Assembly: GCA_051251645.1 (NCBI GenBank)
Contig: JBPOEY010000001.1
Coordinates: forward strand, 1,302,001 to 1,366,000
Reading direction: 5' to 3'
DNA length: 64,000 nucleotides
From: Litorimonas sp051251645
Lineage (GTDB): Bacteria; Pseudomonadota; Alphaproteobacteria; Caulobacterales; Maricaulaceae
Made by a program: the position numbers and the translations under genes. Positions 44,279 to 53,317 of this stretch are shown here, in pieces. The stretch's first letter is position 1. Each line of letters starts with the position of its first letter. The notes under the pieces were generated by a model that searched no databases, was not told the origin of the DNA, and saw only the letters and a program-made list of their open reading frames with translations.

Positions 44279-45149
44279 ATGTCATCATAGCGGCAATTTG
44301 CTTCAACGTCCGGTGTCGATCCGGCGCCGGGTAAAACATCCAGTAATGGCCGTAATCCGGCTCAGCGATGAATACGCCAAGCTTGCCTGCTACTTTGGCT
44401 TTGTCGGCAAACTCACAAATGGATGGATAGAGGATATCTTGCTGCCCCGTGATAATATTCAACGTCGGCATGGCGGATAAGTCCGCGAAGAGCGGACTAA
44501 TTTCGGGGTCCGTCCGATTCAAACTGCTCTCGCCTAAATAAGCTCCAACAGCGGGCTCTAAACCAAAAGGCGTGATCAAGGCTTCAGTATCATTGGCTTT
44601 CGACGGCGGCGTCTCGGCAGGCGTCAGATCGACCCATGGCGACCAGAGGGTTATAATTTCAGGATTATCTTCGCCGCGTGCAATTCTGCGCTGCAAGAGC
44701 GCGAGGGTCATATTGCCGCCTGCGCTGCAGCCGCCTAAAGCGACATTATCCAATCCATATTGTGCGACGACAGACGAGAAGTGACGGTCTGCCCAATCAA
44801 TAATTTCGGGCGCTCTCGCTTGCGGTGGCAGCGGGTAATCCGGCATGATCACGGTCATACCCGCATGATCCGCGAGTTCTTGTAAGGACATGTAATGGAT
44901 CGCTGCGATCCCATAAATATAACCGCCGCCATGTTGGTGAACATAGACGCGGTTCGTCGCACCTGTTTTCGGGTGACACGTCCAAACAGCCCGGCCGTCA
45001 AACTCTGATCGATCCCAGCGTGCGGCTTGCTTACCTTTGGGAAGCGCGTTGCGCTGTTTCCCACTTGAGGCATCTTTGATCATATTATTACGGTAGCGCG
45101 TGATCCGAAAGAACCCTTGCAACGCTTTATAGCCAAGTGACGTGCCCAT
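44277..45149 (-). CDS. alpha/beta hydrolase, hormone-sensitive-lipase (esterase) family
   Basis: A 290-residue esterase of the HSL/bacterial family IV type: oxyanion-hole HGGG in HQHGGGYIYG, nucleophile motif GCSAGG, and late Asp and His in ITGQQDILYP and EPDYGHYWM. It is 7 bp downstream of the Baeyer-Villiger-type monooxygenase and has AAAGGA before its ATG. A monooxygenase plus esterase pair is the expected route from a ketone via an ester to alcohol plus acid. Confidence 0.86.
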   Translation of the reverse strand: MGTSLGYKALQGFFRITRYRNNMIKDASSGKQRNALPKGKQAARWDRSEFDGRAVWTCHPKTGATNRVYVHQHGGGYIYGIAAIHYMSLQELADHAGMTVIMPDYPLPPQARAPEIIDWADRHFSSVVAQYGLDNVALGGCSAGGNMTLALLQRRIARGEDNPEIITLWSPWVDLTPAETPPSKANDTEALITPFGLEPAVGAYLGESSLNRTDPEISPLFADLSAMPTLNIITGQQDILYPSICEFADKAKVAGKLGVFIAEPDYGHYWMFYPAPDRHRTLKQIAAMMT

Positions 45150-45156
45150 CGTGCGA

Positions 45157-46605
45157 TTATCCTTTAGAGAAAATAAAATGCTCGAAAATCGGGTGAGTCA
45201 AACGCTGTTTGAACTCTTTGCTCGACCCCGGCCAGTTATTCGTAATTTTGTCCCCGTCCTTATACCAAGACGCCTCAACTTTATCCCAAGCCGTATTGCG
45301 AAGCCGACCTTGGACCTCAGCATTATATGTCGCTTCAACGTCTGACTTCACCGTCACGACGCCTTCCTTGGCCTTCGCCATAAGTTGCATCACCATCTCA
45401 AACTGCTGCTCAAGCTTATAAACGATACTGGTGTGCCCGGTATTCGTGTTCGGACCATAGAGGATGAACAGGTTGGGGAAGCCCGCCGTCATAATCCCGA
45501 GATAAGCTTCAGCACCATCGGACCAACGCTCTTTAAGGGTCATTCCCGCCTCTCCCGTCACATCAATTTCCATCAAGAATGGGTTGGTGATGAAGCCCGT
45601 GGCAAAGGCCACAGCATCGTGATCACGTTCAATACCGCCCGCGACAATGCCGGATTTTGTGAATCGCTCAATCGGGTCAAAAACGACCTCAACATTATCG
45701 CGCGCCAACGCCTCGATATACTTATCAGACAAGAGTATTCGACGCGCGCCGATGGGATAATCTGGCGTCAACAAATCGCGCATCTCAGGATCGTCAGGGA
45801 AATGGGTTTTGAGCTTTTTCTCATGCTGCATCCGCAACACGGCGCCTTGAAGCTTTTTACCCTGAATAGCCGGCCAGAGCCCGTATTCACCCTGTGCCCA
45901 TATCGCCGCACGGTAGAGCTTTGAGAAGGGTGGAAACGTCTTCCCGATCCATTTTTCGAGACGACTATAGGGGCGATCCCCTTTGTCGATGATCCAATTC
46001 GCACTGCGGTGATAAACGGTGAGTTTGCCTGCGACTTTGGCCACTTCTGGAATCAACTGGATTGCAGAGGCCGCGTTCCCAACACAGGCAATGTCTTTGC
46101 CTTCAAGCTCAACGGAATGGTCCCACTTTGCTGAATGAAAGGCCGGGCCTTCATACTCATCCAGACCATCAAAGTCAGGTGTGCGCGGGTGGTGGAGCTG
46201 GCCAATGGCGGAGACGAGATAGCGACACCGCATCTGCGCACCGTCCGCTAACGTGACCAACCACTCGCCATCGTTAAACTTCGCGCTGACAACATGAGCC
46301 CCGTGCCGAATATGCGAGCGCAATCCGTGATCGTCAGCAAAGCCATTGATATAGGCTAAAATCTGCTTTTGCTTAGCCCATTTGAAATCCCACGTCGGGT
46401 TCGGCGCGAAGGAATAGCTATAGAGCGCACTCGGCACGTCGCATTCCGCACCGGGATAGGTGTTTTCACGCCACGTTCCGCCAATAGCGTCCGCCTTTTC
46501 TAGCAGGATAAAATCGTCCTGCCCGCGCTCTCTCAACTTCGCGCCGAGACCAAGCCCCGCAAAGCCTGTCCCAATAATGATCGTCTCAAAGCGCTCCGGC
46601 CCCAT
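45157..46605 (-). CDS. flavin monooxygenase, Baeyer-Villiger type
   Basis: A 482-residue FAD/NADPH monooxygenase. It has the FAD motif GTGFAGLGLGAKL at the N-terminus, the Baeyer-Villiger fingerprint [F/Y]xGxxxHxxxWD as YEGPAFHSAKWD, followed by the NADPH motif VGNAASAIQL. Inserts an oxygen next to a ketone carbonyl; linear ketones, cyclic ketones and steroids are all possible substrates. Start at 46605 gives an FAD motif ten residues in, as usual. Operon with the downstream esterase. Confidence 0.88.
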   Translation of the reverse strand: MGPERFETIIIGTGFAGLGLGAKLRERGQDDFILLEKADAIGGTWRENTYPGAECDVPSALYSYSFAPNPTWDFKWAKQKQILAYINGFADDHGLRSHIRHGAHVVSAKFNDGEWLVTLADGAQMRCRYLVSAIGQLHHPRTPDFDGLDEYEGPAFHSAKWDHSVELEGKDIACVGNAASAIQLIPEVAKVAGKLTVYHRSANWIIDKGDRPYSRLEKWIGKTFPPFSKLYRAAIWAQGEYGLWPAIQGKKLQGAVLRMQHEKKLKTHFPDDPEMRDLLTPDYPIGARRILLSDKYIEALARDNVEVVFDPIERFTKSGIVAGGIERDHDAVAFATGFITNPFLMEIDVTGEAGMTLKERWSDGAEAYLGIMTAGFPNLFILYGPNTNTGHTSIVYKLEQQFEMVMQLMAKAKEGVVTVKSDVEATYNAEVQGRLRNTAWDKVEASWYKDGDKITNNWPGSSKEFKQRLTHPIFEHFIFSKG

Positions 46606-46738
46606 AGGCCCGTCTCCCCGTTGCAGCCCGCGGCTGTCTGACTCACGGGCTAGGGGGCCGCCTCCCGACTGTCAAACAGACCCACGCATCATCACGCTGA
46701 GGAAGAAAGGCGGAAATGGCATCCAAGATCAGCGCAAT

Positions 46739-46769
46739 AAAAAAGGCGCGCCAATTGGCACGCCTTTTT
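46739..46769 (-). terminator. intrinsic terminator after the cell-wall hydrolase
   Basis: AAAAAGGCG-C-GCC / GGC-A-CGCCTTTTT around an AATT loop (one mismatch), with a T-run TTTTTTATT on the minus strand. It lies 21 bp after the sleB-like stop and before the monooxygenase promoter; the symmetric A-run could also serve the plus strand. Confidence 0.8.
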
Positions 46770-46789
46770 ACAAATAGATGTTCAAATGA

Positions 46790-47536
46790 TCAGCTCGGAG
46801 GCGCGACGCGCAGCGAGGCAGTCGCGGCTGGGCGTTCGCGGAACGGAAAGCGGTAGAAGATATGACTACCGACCTGAGCAGTCTTTTTCAAAGAGCCAGA
46901 CCAATGCGGATCGATTTGGGTCGTGTGATAATGTGTTGAACGCCCGACAAGGCCCCGCGGTGATTCTGTTAATACATACCGCGCAACGTTTTCAGAACGA
47001 TCCCAAGACTTCCCTTTAGGTGACCGATCCATTGATCCGTCACAGGTAAAGCTAAACTGACACCCTGTTGTGCGTTCAGAGCCTTGATACACAACACCAC
47101 AAATCGAATCTGGGAAGTGTTTCGAAAAGACTCGGTTTTGGATAACCTGCGCAACAGCGATTTGCCCGGAACGGCTCTCGGAGCGCGCTTCATAGTAAAT
47201 CGCTTCGGCGAGGCAATTGGCTTCACGCATCGTCGCATGGCTCTGCTTACGAAGAACAGATGTGTCTTGATCAACCGCACTCAGGTCATAAGTGACGCGT
47301 TGAAGCGGCGTTTCGCCTAATGAATCGGGGCCATAGAGGTCGACGAGACGGCGAATAGATGCGCTGTCTGTGTCGGGTTCCGGCATATTTCGGAAGTCCA
47401 TCGCAGTCTGGGTCATAACGACCTCAACACGCTGATTGGATGCCTTATCGGCAGCCGCAGGTAAAGCAAGAGCGCCCGCGGCAACAGCCACGAGGCCAGT
47501 GACCCATCCTGCAAAAATTTGTCGCTTCGGTCTCAT
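46790..47536 (-). CDS. cell-wall hydrolase, SleB/CwlJ family
   Basis: A 248-residue exported protein: signal peptide (about 1-30) and the SleB/CwlJ lytic domain with EANCLAEAIYYEARSES, where the first glutamate of EAIYYEARSE is the expected catalytic residue, followed by VAQVIQNRVFSKHFP and the CQFSFTCDG cysteine pair. In non-spore-forming alphaproteobacteria this family acts on peptidoglycan in the periplasm. AAAGGAG seven bases upstream selects the ATG at 47536. Terminator just downstream. Confidence 0.88.
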   Translation of the reverse strand: MRPKRQIFAGWVTGLVAVAAGALALPAAADKASNQRVEVVMTQTAMDFRNMPEPDTDSASIRRLVDLYGPDSLGETPLQRVTYDLSAVDQDTSVLRKQSHATMREANCLAEAIYYEARSESRSGQIAVAQVIQNRVFSKHFPDSICGVVYQGSERTTGCQFSFTCDGSMDRSPKGKSWDRSENVARYVLTESPRGLVGRSTHYHTTQIDPHWSGSLKKTAQVGSHIFYRFPFRERPAATASLRVAPPS

Positions 47537-47793
47537 ACCGTTGCTCCTTTCTCTCATCCCGTCGTCTCTGCAAGTGCTGCGCCTGAATGGCGGCGCGCAT
47601 TCATGAAGATGAACGTCGAGTGTGGCGCGTTCGCCACGGTGCATTTTTGATGTAAGGTTAAAGTTAATTTATAGCCTGCATCCCGCAGGGCCGCCAAACT
47701 ATCACTGGCGGTCGATAACTGTTCGATGAGCACTACGTAGCGCAAGGCCACCCCTTTTACAAGAGATGGCAAAATCACTAGAAAGTCATGACT

Positions 47794-47816
47794 AAAACGG
47801 CGTTTTTCGCCTGTTT
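47794..47816 (-). terminator. probable intrinsic terminator after ppdK
   Basis: AAAAC-GGCG-ttttt-CGCC-t-GTTTT around 47795-47815. On the minus strand a GGCG/CGCC stem is extended by A-T pairs and ends in GTTTTAG; it overlaps the ppdK stop codon. The stem is short, so confidence is moderate. Confidence 0.5.
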
Positions 47817-50470
47817 TATGCGCTTTTGGCACGAATCGCAGCTTGCGCGGCGGCCAGTCGGGCAATTGGGACCCGATAAGGCGAACAGGATACATAGTTA
47901 AGACCGACTCGCTGGCAGAAATCGATTGAGGCGGGATCACCGCCATGTTCTCCGCAAATGCCCAGCTTCAAACCCGGTTTCGTCGCCCGGCCGCGTTCTG
48001 CCGCAATACGGATCAAGTCACCGACGCCGTCTTGGTCCAGAGTCACAAACGGATCTTTGTCCATAATCCCCGCCCGCACATAATCCGGCAGGAACTTACC
48101 TGCGTCATCGCGAGAAAGGCCATAGGTCGTTTGCGTCAAATCATTCGTGCCGAAGCTGAAAAACGCCGCAAATTCTGCAACCCGATCAGCCCGTAGTGCG
48201 GCCCGGGGCAATTCGATCATCGTGCCGACCGTATAATCCGAAACGCCAATATCAGCCGCGACAGCGTCGATATGCGCTTTGAGCAATTCGACTTCCTTCT
48301 CGCTACTGATCAGCGGGATCATGATTTCTGCAATCGGGTTAATGCCATTCTCTTTCTGCACCAACGCTTGGGCTTCCAAAATCGCGCGTGCCTGCATTTC
48401 ATAGATTTCCGGGTAGGAAATTCCGAGGCGACAACCGCGATGGCCGAGCATCGGATTGGTTTCCGCCAATTCCCGCGCCCGCGCCATCAGCTCACTGGCA
48501 GGCAAGTTCAAGGTTTCCGCCAACGCCTCGATATCCGCTTCAGCATGCGGCAGGAATTCGTGCAAAGGTGGGTCCAGCAAACGAATGGTGCATGGGCGAC
48601 CTTCCATGATCCGGAAGATGGCCGCGAAGTCTTCGCGTTGAACCGGTAGGATTTTCGCCAACGCATCGCGACGAGCCTCTTCATTATTTGCCAAAATCAT
48701 CTCGCGGAAATGCGCGAGACGGTCAGCTTCGAAGAACATATGCTCCGTCCGGCACAGGCCAATGCCTTCCGCGCCGAAATCGCGGGCGGTTTGAACATCC
48801 AATGGTGTTTCCGCATTCGTACGCACAGCCATCGTCCGAGCCTCATCGGCCCATTGCATCACCTTCGCAAAATCACCGGACATTTCAGGCTGGATCATTG
48901 CGACTTCGCCTGCAAACACTTGCCCTGTTGCGCCGTCGACGGTGACGATGTCGCCTGCCTTTACAATGCGGCCTGCGCAGGTGAACTGCCCGGCGGCGTA
49001 ATCAATCCGGATCGTGCCCGCGCCAGAGACGCAGGGCGTGCCCATACCGCGCGCCACCACAGCGGCGTGTGACGTCATACCGCCGCGCGCCGTCACGATC
49101 GCTTCCGCCGCATGCATGCCGTGAATGTCTTCAGGGGAAGTTTCGACGCGCACCAAAATGACCTTATGGCCTGCTTTTGCCATCAATTCGGCTTCGTCAG
49201 ACGAAAACACAACTTCTCCAATGGCTGCGCCCGGTGATGCCGGAAGGCCGCTTGCGATCAAATCGCGAGCGGCATTCGGATCTAGCGTCGGGTGCAACAA
49301 TTGATCGAGCGCGAGCGGTTCAATCCGCATCAACGCTTCATCCTGTTTGATCGAGCCATCTTCGGCCATATCGACCGCGATCTTGATTGCTGCGCGCGCC
49401 GTGCGTTTGCCCGTCCGGGTTTGCAGCATCCAGAGCATGCCGCGTTCGACCGTAAATTCGATATCCTGCATGTCGCGGTAATGGCCTTCGAGCCGCACGA
49501 AGACATCGGCGAGCTGGGCGTAAACCTCTGGCATCGCTTCTTCCATCGACGGCGCTTTATCGCCCATCTCAACGCGCGCCTCTTTCGTCAGTGTTTGCGG
49601 CGTGCGGATCCCCGCCACGACATCTTCGCCCTGCGCATTGATAAGAAATTCGCCGTAATAGCGGTTGTCGCCCGTGCTCGGGTCACGGGTAAAGGCAACC
49701 CCTGTGGCCGATGTATCGCCCATGTTACCGAACACCATGGCCTGTACATTGACGGCCGTGCCCCAAGCCGCAGGAATATCATTGAGATTGCGGTAAACGA
49801 CCGCGCGGTCGTTCATCCAACTGCCAAACACGGCATCCACAGCGCCTTTGAGCTGCTCGCGCGCATCTTGCGGGAAGTCCCGACCGAGCGCATCGCGCAC
49901 AGCGGCTTTATATTTGCCAATCACGCCTTCCCAATCAGACGCCGTCATTTGCGTGTCGAGATTATAGCCCGCGTCGAGCTTGGCATCTTCGAGAATATCC
50001 TCGAACGTATGGTGGTGCACGCCCATCACAACGTCAGAATACATAGTGATGAAGCGGCGGTAGCTATCGAGCGCAAAGCGGCGATCCCCGGAGAGTTTCG
50101 CAAGGCCATCAACAGTTTCGTCATTTAGGCCCAAATTCAGGACCGTATCCATCATCCCCGGCATCGAGGCACGCGCGCCGGAGCGCACAGAGACGAGGAG
50201 CGGATTGACCGCATCGCCAAACGTTTTACCCGTCAATTCTTCAATATGCGTCAGGCCGGTTTCAATCTGTGCGTCCATATCATCAGGATATTTTTCGCCG
50301 TGATCGTAGTAATAGGTGCAGACGTCCGTCGTGAGCGTGAACCCCGGAGGAACCGGCAGGCCAAGGCTCGCCATTTCGGCCAAGTTAGCCCCTTTGCCTC
50401 CCAGCAAGTTTTTCATCGAGGTATCACCCTCCGATGTTCCGCCGCCAAATTTGTAAACCCACTGGCTCAT
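47816..50470 (-). CDS. ppdK: pyruvate, phosphate dikinase
   Basis: An 884-residue three-domain enzyme (usual length about 880-900) interconverting pyruvate, ATP and Pi with PEP, AMP and PPi. The N-terminal nucleotide domain starts VYKFGGG and NLLGGKGANLAEM, the phospho-histidine lies in GGMTSHAAVVARGMGTP, and the PEP/pyruvate barrel has the active-site cysteine in LGICGEHGGDP. Useful for gluconeogenesis from C3 or acetyl-CoA-derived carbon. The region 47645-47815 beyond its stop is non-coding. Confidence 0.97.
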   Translation of the reverse strand: MSQWVYKFGGGTSEGDTSMKNLLGGKGANLAEMASLGLPVPPGFTLTTDVCTYYYDHGEKYPDDMDAQIETGLTHIEELTGKTFGDAVNPLLVSVRSGARASMPGMMDTVLNLGLNDETVDGLAKLSGDRRFALDSYRRFITMYSDVVMGVHHHTFEDILEDAKLDAGYNLDTQMTASDWEGVIGKYKAAVRDALGRDFPQDAREQLKGAVDAVFGSWMNDRAVVYRNLNDIPAAWGTAVNVQAMVFGNMGDTSATGVAFTRDPSTGDNRYYGEFLINAQGEDVVAGIRTPQTLTKEARVEMGDKAPSMEEAMPEVYAQLADVFVRLEGHYRDMQDIEFTVERGMLWMLQTRTGKRTARAAIKIAVDMAEDGSIKQDEALMRIEPLALDQLLHPTLDPNAARDLIASGLPASPGAAIGEVVFSSDEAELMAKAGHKVILVRVETSPEDIHGMHAAEAIVTARGGMTSHAAVVARGMGTPCVSGAGTIRIDYAAGQFTCAGRIVKAGDIVTVDGATGQVFAGEVAMIQPEMSGDFAKVMQWADEARTMAVRTNAETPLDVQTARDFGAEGIGLCRTEHMFFEADRLAHFREMILANNEEARRDALAKILPVQREDFAAIFRIMEGRPCTIRLLDPPLHEFLPHAEADIEALAETLNLPASELMARARELAETNPMLGHRGCRLGISYPEIYEMQARAILEAQALVQKENGINPIAEIMIPLISSEKEVELLKAHIDAVAADIGVSDYTVGTMIELPRAALRADRVAEFAAFFSFGTNDLTQTTYGLSRDDAGKFLPDYVRAGIMDKDPFVTLDQDGVGDLIRIAAERGRATKPGLKLGICGEHGGDPASIDFCQRVGLNYVSCSPYRVPIARLAAAQAAIRAKSA

Positions 50471-50553
50471 CTATTCAGTCCTTCGTCCTTGCGCCCCGGT
50501 TTTGACCCCGAGTTATTACACTCTGCCAATAGGCATGACCTGCATCACTGCAA

Positions 50554-50573
50554 GCCTGACAACGTTGTCAGGC
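50554..50573. promoter_or_regulatory. perfect 20-bp palindrome, LacI-type operator candidate upstream of ppdK
   Basis: GCCTGACAACGTTGTCAGGC is a perfect loop-less dyad 84 bp upstream of the ppdK start and 25 bp past the glyS stop. The core TGACAACGTTGTCA with central CG is the form typical of LacI-family operators. A loop-less palindrome without a T-run is a poor terminator, so a protein-binding site is more likely. Confidence 0.5.
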
Positions 50574-50593
50574 CGTGACTGTTGTCATCACGG
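50573..50593 (-). repeat. hairpin downstream of glyS
   Basis: CCGTGA (50573-50578) pairs with TCACGG (50588-50593) across a 9-nt loop immediately after the glyS stop. No T-run follows on the minus strand, so it may be a weak terminator or an mRNA 3' end; its loop repeats the half-site TTGTCA. Confidence 0.35.
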
Positions 50594-50597
50594 TGAA

Positions 50598-52883
50598 TTA
50601 CCCATCAAGACGTGAGAAATCGGCGATCCGGTGGAATGTGTCGACCACAGCCGATAATAAAGCCAACCGCCGCGTGCGTTCGTCCGGGTTATCGGAGTTG
50701 ACGACGACGTCTTCAAAGAACGCGTCAATCGGTTCGCGGAGATCGGCGAGGGCGGACAGAGCCGCCGGATAATCGCTGGATTGGAGAGCCGTATTGATGG
50801 ACGGGCGTGTGTTGGACAGGGCTTTGGCGAGGGTTTGGGCTTCAGGCGCCGTAAACACCTCAACTCCGCTCATCCCAAACTTGATTTGGGGTCCAGATTG
50901 AGTGTCACGCGAACCGTCAGCTGGATCTAAGGACGCGCTTGCGCGGTCCTGTTCGCCGGGATGAGCGGGAGGTTTGGGGGAATTCTTCTTCTGCTCCGCC
51001 CGCAAAATATTCGCCGCACGCTTATAGCCTTGGACCAGGTTCTCACCGTCAGGATTGGAGAGAAACGCGCCGAGCGCTTCGACCCGTTGCGAAATCGCCA
51101 GCAGATCGTCGCCGCCCTGCGCGATCACTGCATCGATCACGTCGTGGCGCTGGCCTTGGTCACGGAGGTAGACGCGGAGGCGGTCGAGGAGGAAGGCAAT
51201 TAAATTTTCTACTTTGTGAGTCGAAGCCAGTTTAGCCTGCTGCTCTAATTTGAAATGATCAGAACCCATCTGAACGTCAACATTTGCCTTGCCCTCGTCT
51301 TTTGCAACAAGTGCTATAGAAGCCAGTTCCGCAAACTTTTGATTCTCTGCCTCTATCCTCATCCCGAAAATCAGTTGGGACATGAATTTATTGGCTATTC
51401 CGTTTAGATCAAGAGTGGTCGATCCATCAAATACTAGCCTGACAACCCCCAACGCCGCGCGCCGCAACGCAAACGGGTCTTTGCTTCCCGTCGGTTTCTC
51501 ATCAATCGCCCAGAAACCCACCAACGTATCGATCTTATCGGCCAGAGCCACAGACACCGCGACCGGGTTGGTCGGCACAGCGTCGCTTGGGCCTTGGGGT
51601 TTGTAGTGGTCTTCAATCGCAACGGCGATGTCGGCATTGCCGCCTTCCGCCTCATACATCCAACGCCCGACTTGGCCTTGGAGGGACGTCGCTTCGATCA
51701 CAGTCTGTGTCACAAGATCGCATTTCGCGAGCTTGGCTGCGCGTTCGGCGACATCTGGATCAGCGCCGACATGCGGCGCGATTTCGCGGGCCAGCGCCGC
51801 CACACGGTCCGCTTTGTCCCGCACGGAGCCGAGCTTCTTATGAAACACGACCTCATCCAACTGATCATAATAGTCGATCAGGTTTTTCTGACGGTCTTGC
51901 TGTTGGAAGAAACGGGCGTCGGACAAGCGCGCGGAGATAACTTTGGCATTCCCGGCTTTGATCGTCGCGCCCGCGTCCGGCGTTTCTAAGTTCGCCATAA
52001 TCACGAAATTCGGCGCGAGTTTACCGTCTTTCCCGCGAACGGTGAACGTCTTCTGATGGCTTTTAAGCGTCAGGCGAATGACTTCGTCCGGCAGTTCCAA
52101 AAAGTCAGGGTCCATATCGCCGAGCAGCGCGACCGGCCATTCGACCAGCCCGGTCACTTCGTCAAGCAGACCCGCATCTTCGACCAGTTCCAGCCCGGCG
52201 TCCGCGCAGACGGATTTGGCTTGGTCCAACACGCTCGCTTGCCTTACGGCGCGGTCGATCATGACATGGCCATCATTTTCTAATGTGGTGCGGTAATCTG
52301 CAAGGCCCGCAACCTCGAACGGTCCCGGCCCCATCTGGCGGTGGCCGTGAACGATGGCGTCAGATGTGATCCCGCCGACGGTGATACCGTCCAAGCTCTG
52401 CCCATCCAGCAGCACGGTCAACCCGCGCAAGGGTCGGACCCAACGGAAATCCATATCGCCGGACTTCATCGATTTCGGCCACGAAAAGTCGGTCATGACA
52501 GCCGGGATCAGATCGGCGAGCACAGCTGCCGTATCGCGACCTTCGCTCTGGATGACGGCGACGTAATACTCGCCCTTTTTATCGCTGCGTGTTTCGGCTT
52601 GGGATATATCGGTAATCCCAGCTCCGCGCATAAAACCTTCAAGCGCGCGTTCAGGAGAACCGATACGCGGACCCTTGCGCTCTTCGGACACATCGGGCGA
52701 GCGCAGTTCAACATCCGTTACATAGGTCAGTCGTCGCGGACCTGTCAGCGCATAGCTATCGGTTGGCGTCAGGCCCGCGGCTTTCAGCCCGGTATCCATC
52801 GCTTTGACGAGATCAGTACCTGCCCGGACTTGCATCCGCGCCGGAATTTCTTCGGAGAAAATTTCAAAGAGGAGTTCGGCCAT
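50598..52883 (-). CDS. glyS: glycyl-tRNA synthetase beta subunit
   Basis: A 761-residue GlyRS beta chain (typical alphaproteobacterial length is around 690-730). It begins MAELLFEIFSEEIPARMQ, the family N-terminus, and contains the DALRVYL-type C-terminal tRNA-binding region. With GlyQ it forms the alpha2beta2 enzyme that charges tRNA-Gly. Residues of about 639-673 are encoded by a palindromic repeat inserted in frame and look unlike the rest (DRASASLDPADGSRDTQ). The start overlaps the preceding lipoprotein stop by one base. Confidence 0.95.
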   Translation of the reverse strand: MAELLFEIFSEEIPARMQVRAGTDLVKAMDTGLKAAGLTPTDSYALTGPRRLTYVTDVELRSPDVSEERKGPRIGSPERALEGFMRGAGITDISQAETRSDKKGEYYVAVIQSEGRDTAAVLADLIPAVMTDFSWPKSMKSGDMDFRWVRPLRGLTVLLDGQSLDGITVGGITSDAIVHGHRQMGPGPFEVAGLADYRTTLENDGHVMIDRAVRQASVLDQAKSVCADAGLELVEDAGLLDEVTGLVEWPVALLGDMDPDFLELPDEVIRLTLKSHQKTFTVRGKDGKLAPNFVIMANLETPDAGATIKAGNAKVISARLSDARFFQQQDRQKNLIDYYDQLDEVVFHKKLGSVRDKADRVAALAREIAPHVGADPDVAERAAKLAKCDLVTQTVIEATSLQGQVGRWMYEAEGGNADIAVAIEDHYKPQGPSDAVPTNPVAVSVALADKIDTLVGFWAIDEKPTGSKDPFALRRAALGVVRLVFDGSTTLDLNGIANKFMSQLIFGMRIEAENQKFAELASIALVAKDEGKANVDVQMGSDHFKLEQQAKLASTHKVENLIAFLLDRLRVYLRDQGQRHDVIDAVIAQGGDDLLAISQRVEALGAFLSNPDGENLVQGYKRAANILRAEQKKNSPKPPAHPGEQDRASASLDPADGSRDTQSGPQIKFGMSGVEVFTAPEAQTLAKALSNTRPSINTALQSSDYPAALSALADLREPIDAFFEDVVVNSDNPDERTRRLALLSAVVDTFHRIADFSRLDG
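50866..50968. repeat. palindromic REP/RPE-like element inside glyS
   Basis: A 103-bp element bounded by perfect 11-bp inverted ends, CCGCTCATCCC at 50866-50876 and GGGATGAGCGG at 50958-50968. The left half (TCATCCCaaacttgatttgg then GGTCCAG) and the right half (CTGGATC then GGGATGA) are head-to-head copies of the TCATCCC...GATCCAG repeat widely seen between genes in alphaproteobacteria. It is read through in the glyS frame without stop. Confidence 0.7.
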
Positions 52884-53317
52884 TAGTTGACGCAGCTCCC
52901 GATCATCGCAGACACAACATCGGTTTCTTCGCCGTTCTGGATCAGGCGTAATTCACCAATCCCATTGTCTGCGCTCGCTCGCACTTGCCAGCGCAGATAA
53001 TCAATCACTTCATAGGTCACATCGAATGTGTCGTCAGACAGGTCTGGCACTTCCTTTGGGACCAGCTTGATCGTTTCACCCTTAAAACGGGTGACGGCGA
53101 TATAGTCGAGGTTGCCCTCGTAAGTCGCAAAGACGACCGCATTATCATCACCCTCAGCACTCTCAGCGGTCCGAAAGACGCACCCAGGTTTTTCAATCGT
53201 GGCGAGAGACAAGGTCTCGAATGTGCCTATCATTTCAGCGGACGTTGGACGACTACAGGCTGACAGGGCTGTAAGCCCTGCAATGACGGCTACAGGCAGT
53301 AAAGCTCTGATATTCAT
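52883..53317 (-). CDS. hypothetical lipoprotein between glyQ and glyS
   Basis: A 144-residue protein with a lipoprotein signal (ALSAC, Cys21), followed by a small alpha/beta-looking domain with two further cysteines (KPGCVF and IGSCVN). I do not recognise the family. The ATG at 53317 overlaps the glyQ stop as ATGA and its stop overlaps the glyS start by one base (TAATG), so it is locked into the glyQ-glyS operon. Confidence 0.75.
   Translation of the reverse strand: MNIRALLPVAVIAGLTALSACSRPTSAEMIGTFETLSLATIEKPGCVFRTAESAEGDDNAVVFATYEGNLDYIAVTRFKGETIKLVPKEVPDLSDDTFDVTYEVIDYLRWQVRASADNGIGELRLIQNGEETDVVSAMIGSCVN

Noticed and set aside
49292..50128. 278-codon plus-strand ORF opposite ppdK
   Set aside because: A shadow of the ppdK reading frame with composition typical of reversed coding sequence.
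50554..50573. Palindrome after glyS as intrinsic terminator
   Set aside because: No loop and no T-run; better explained as a protein-binding site.
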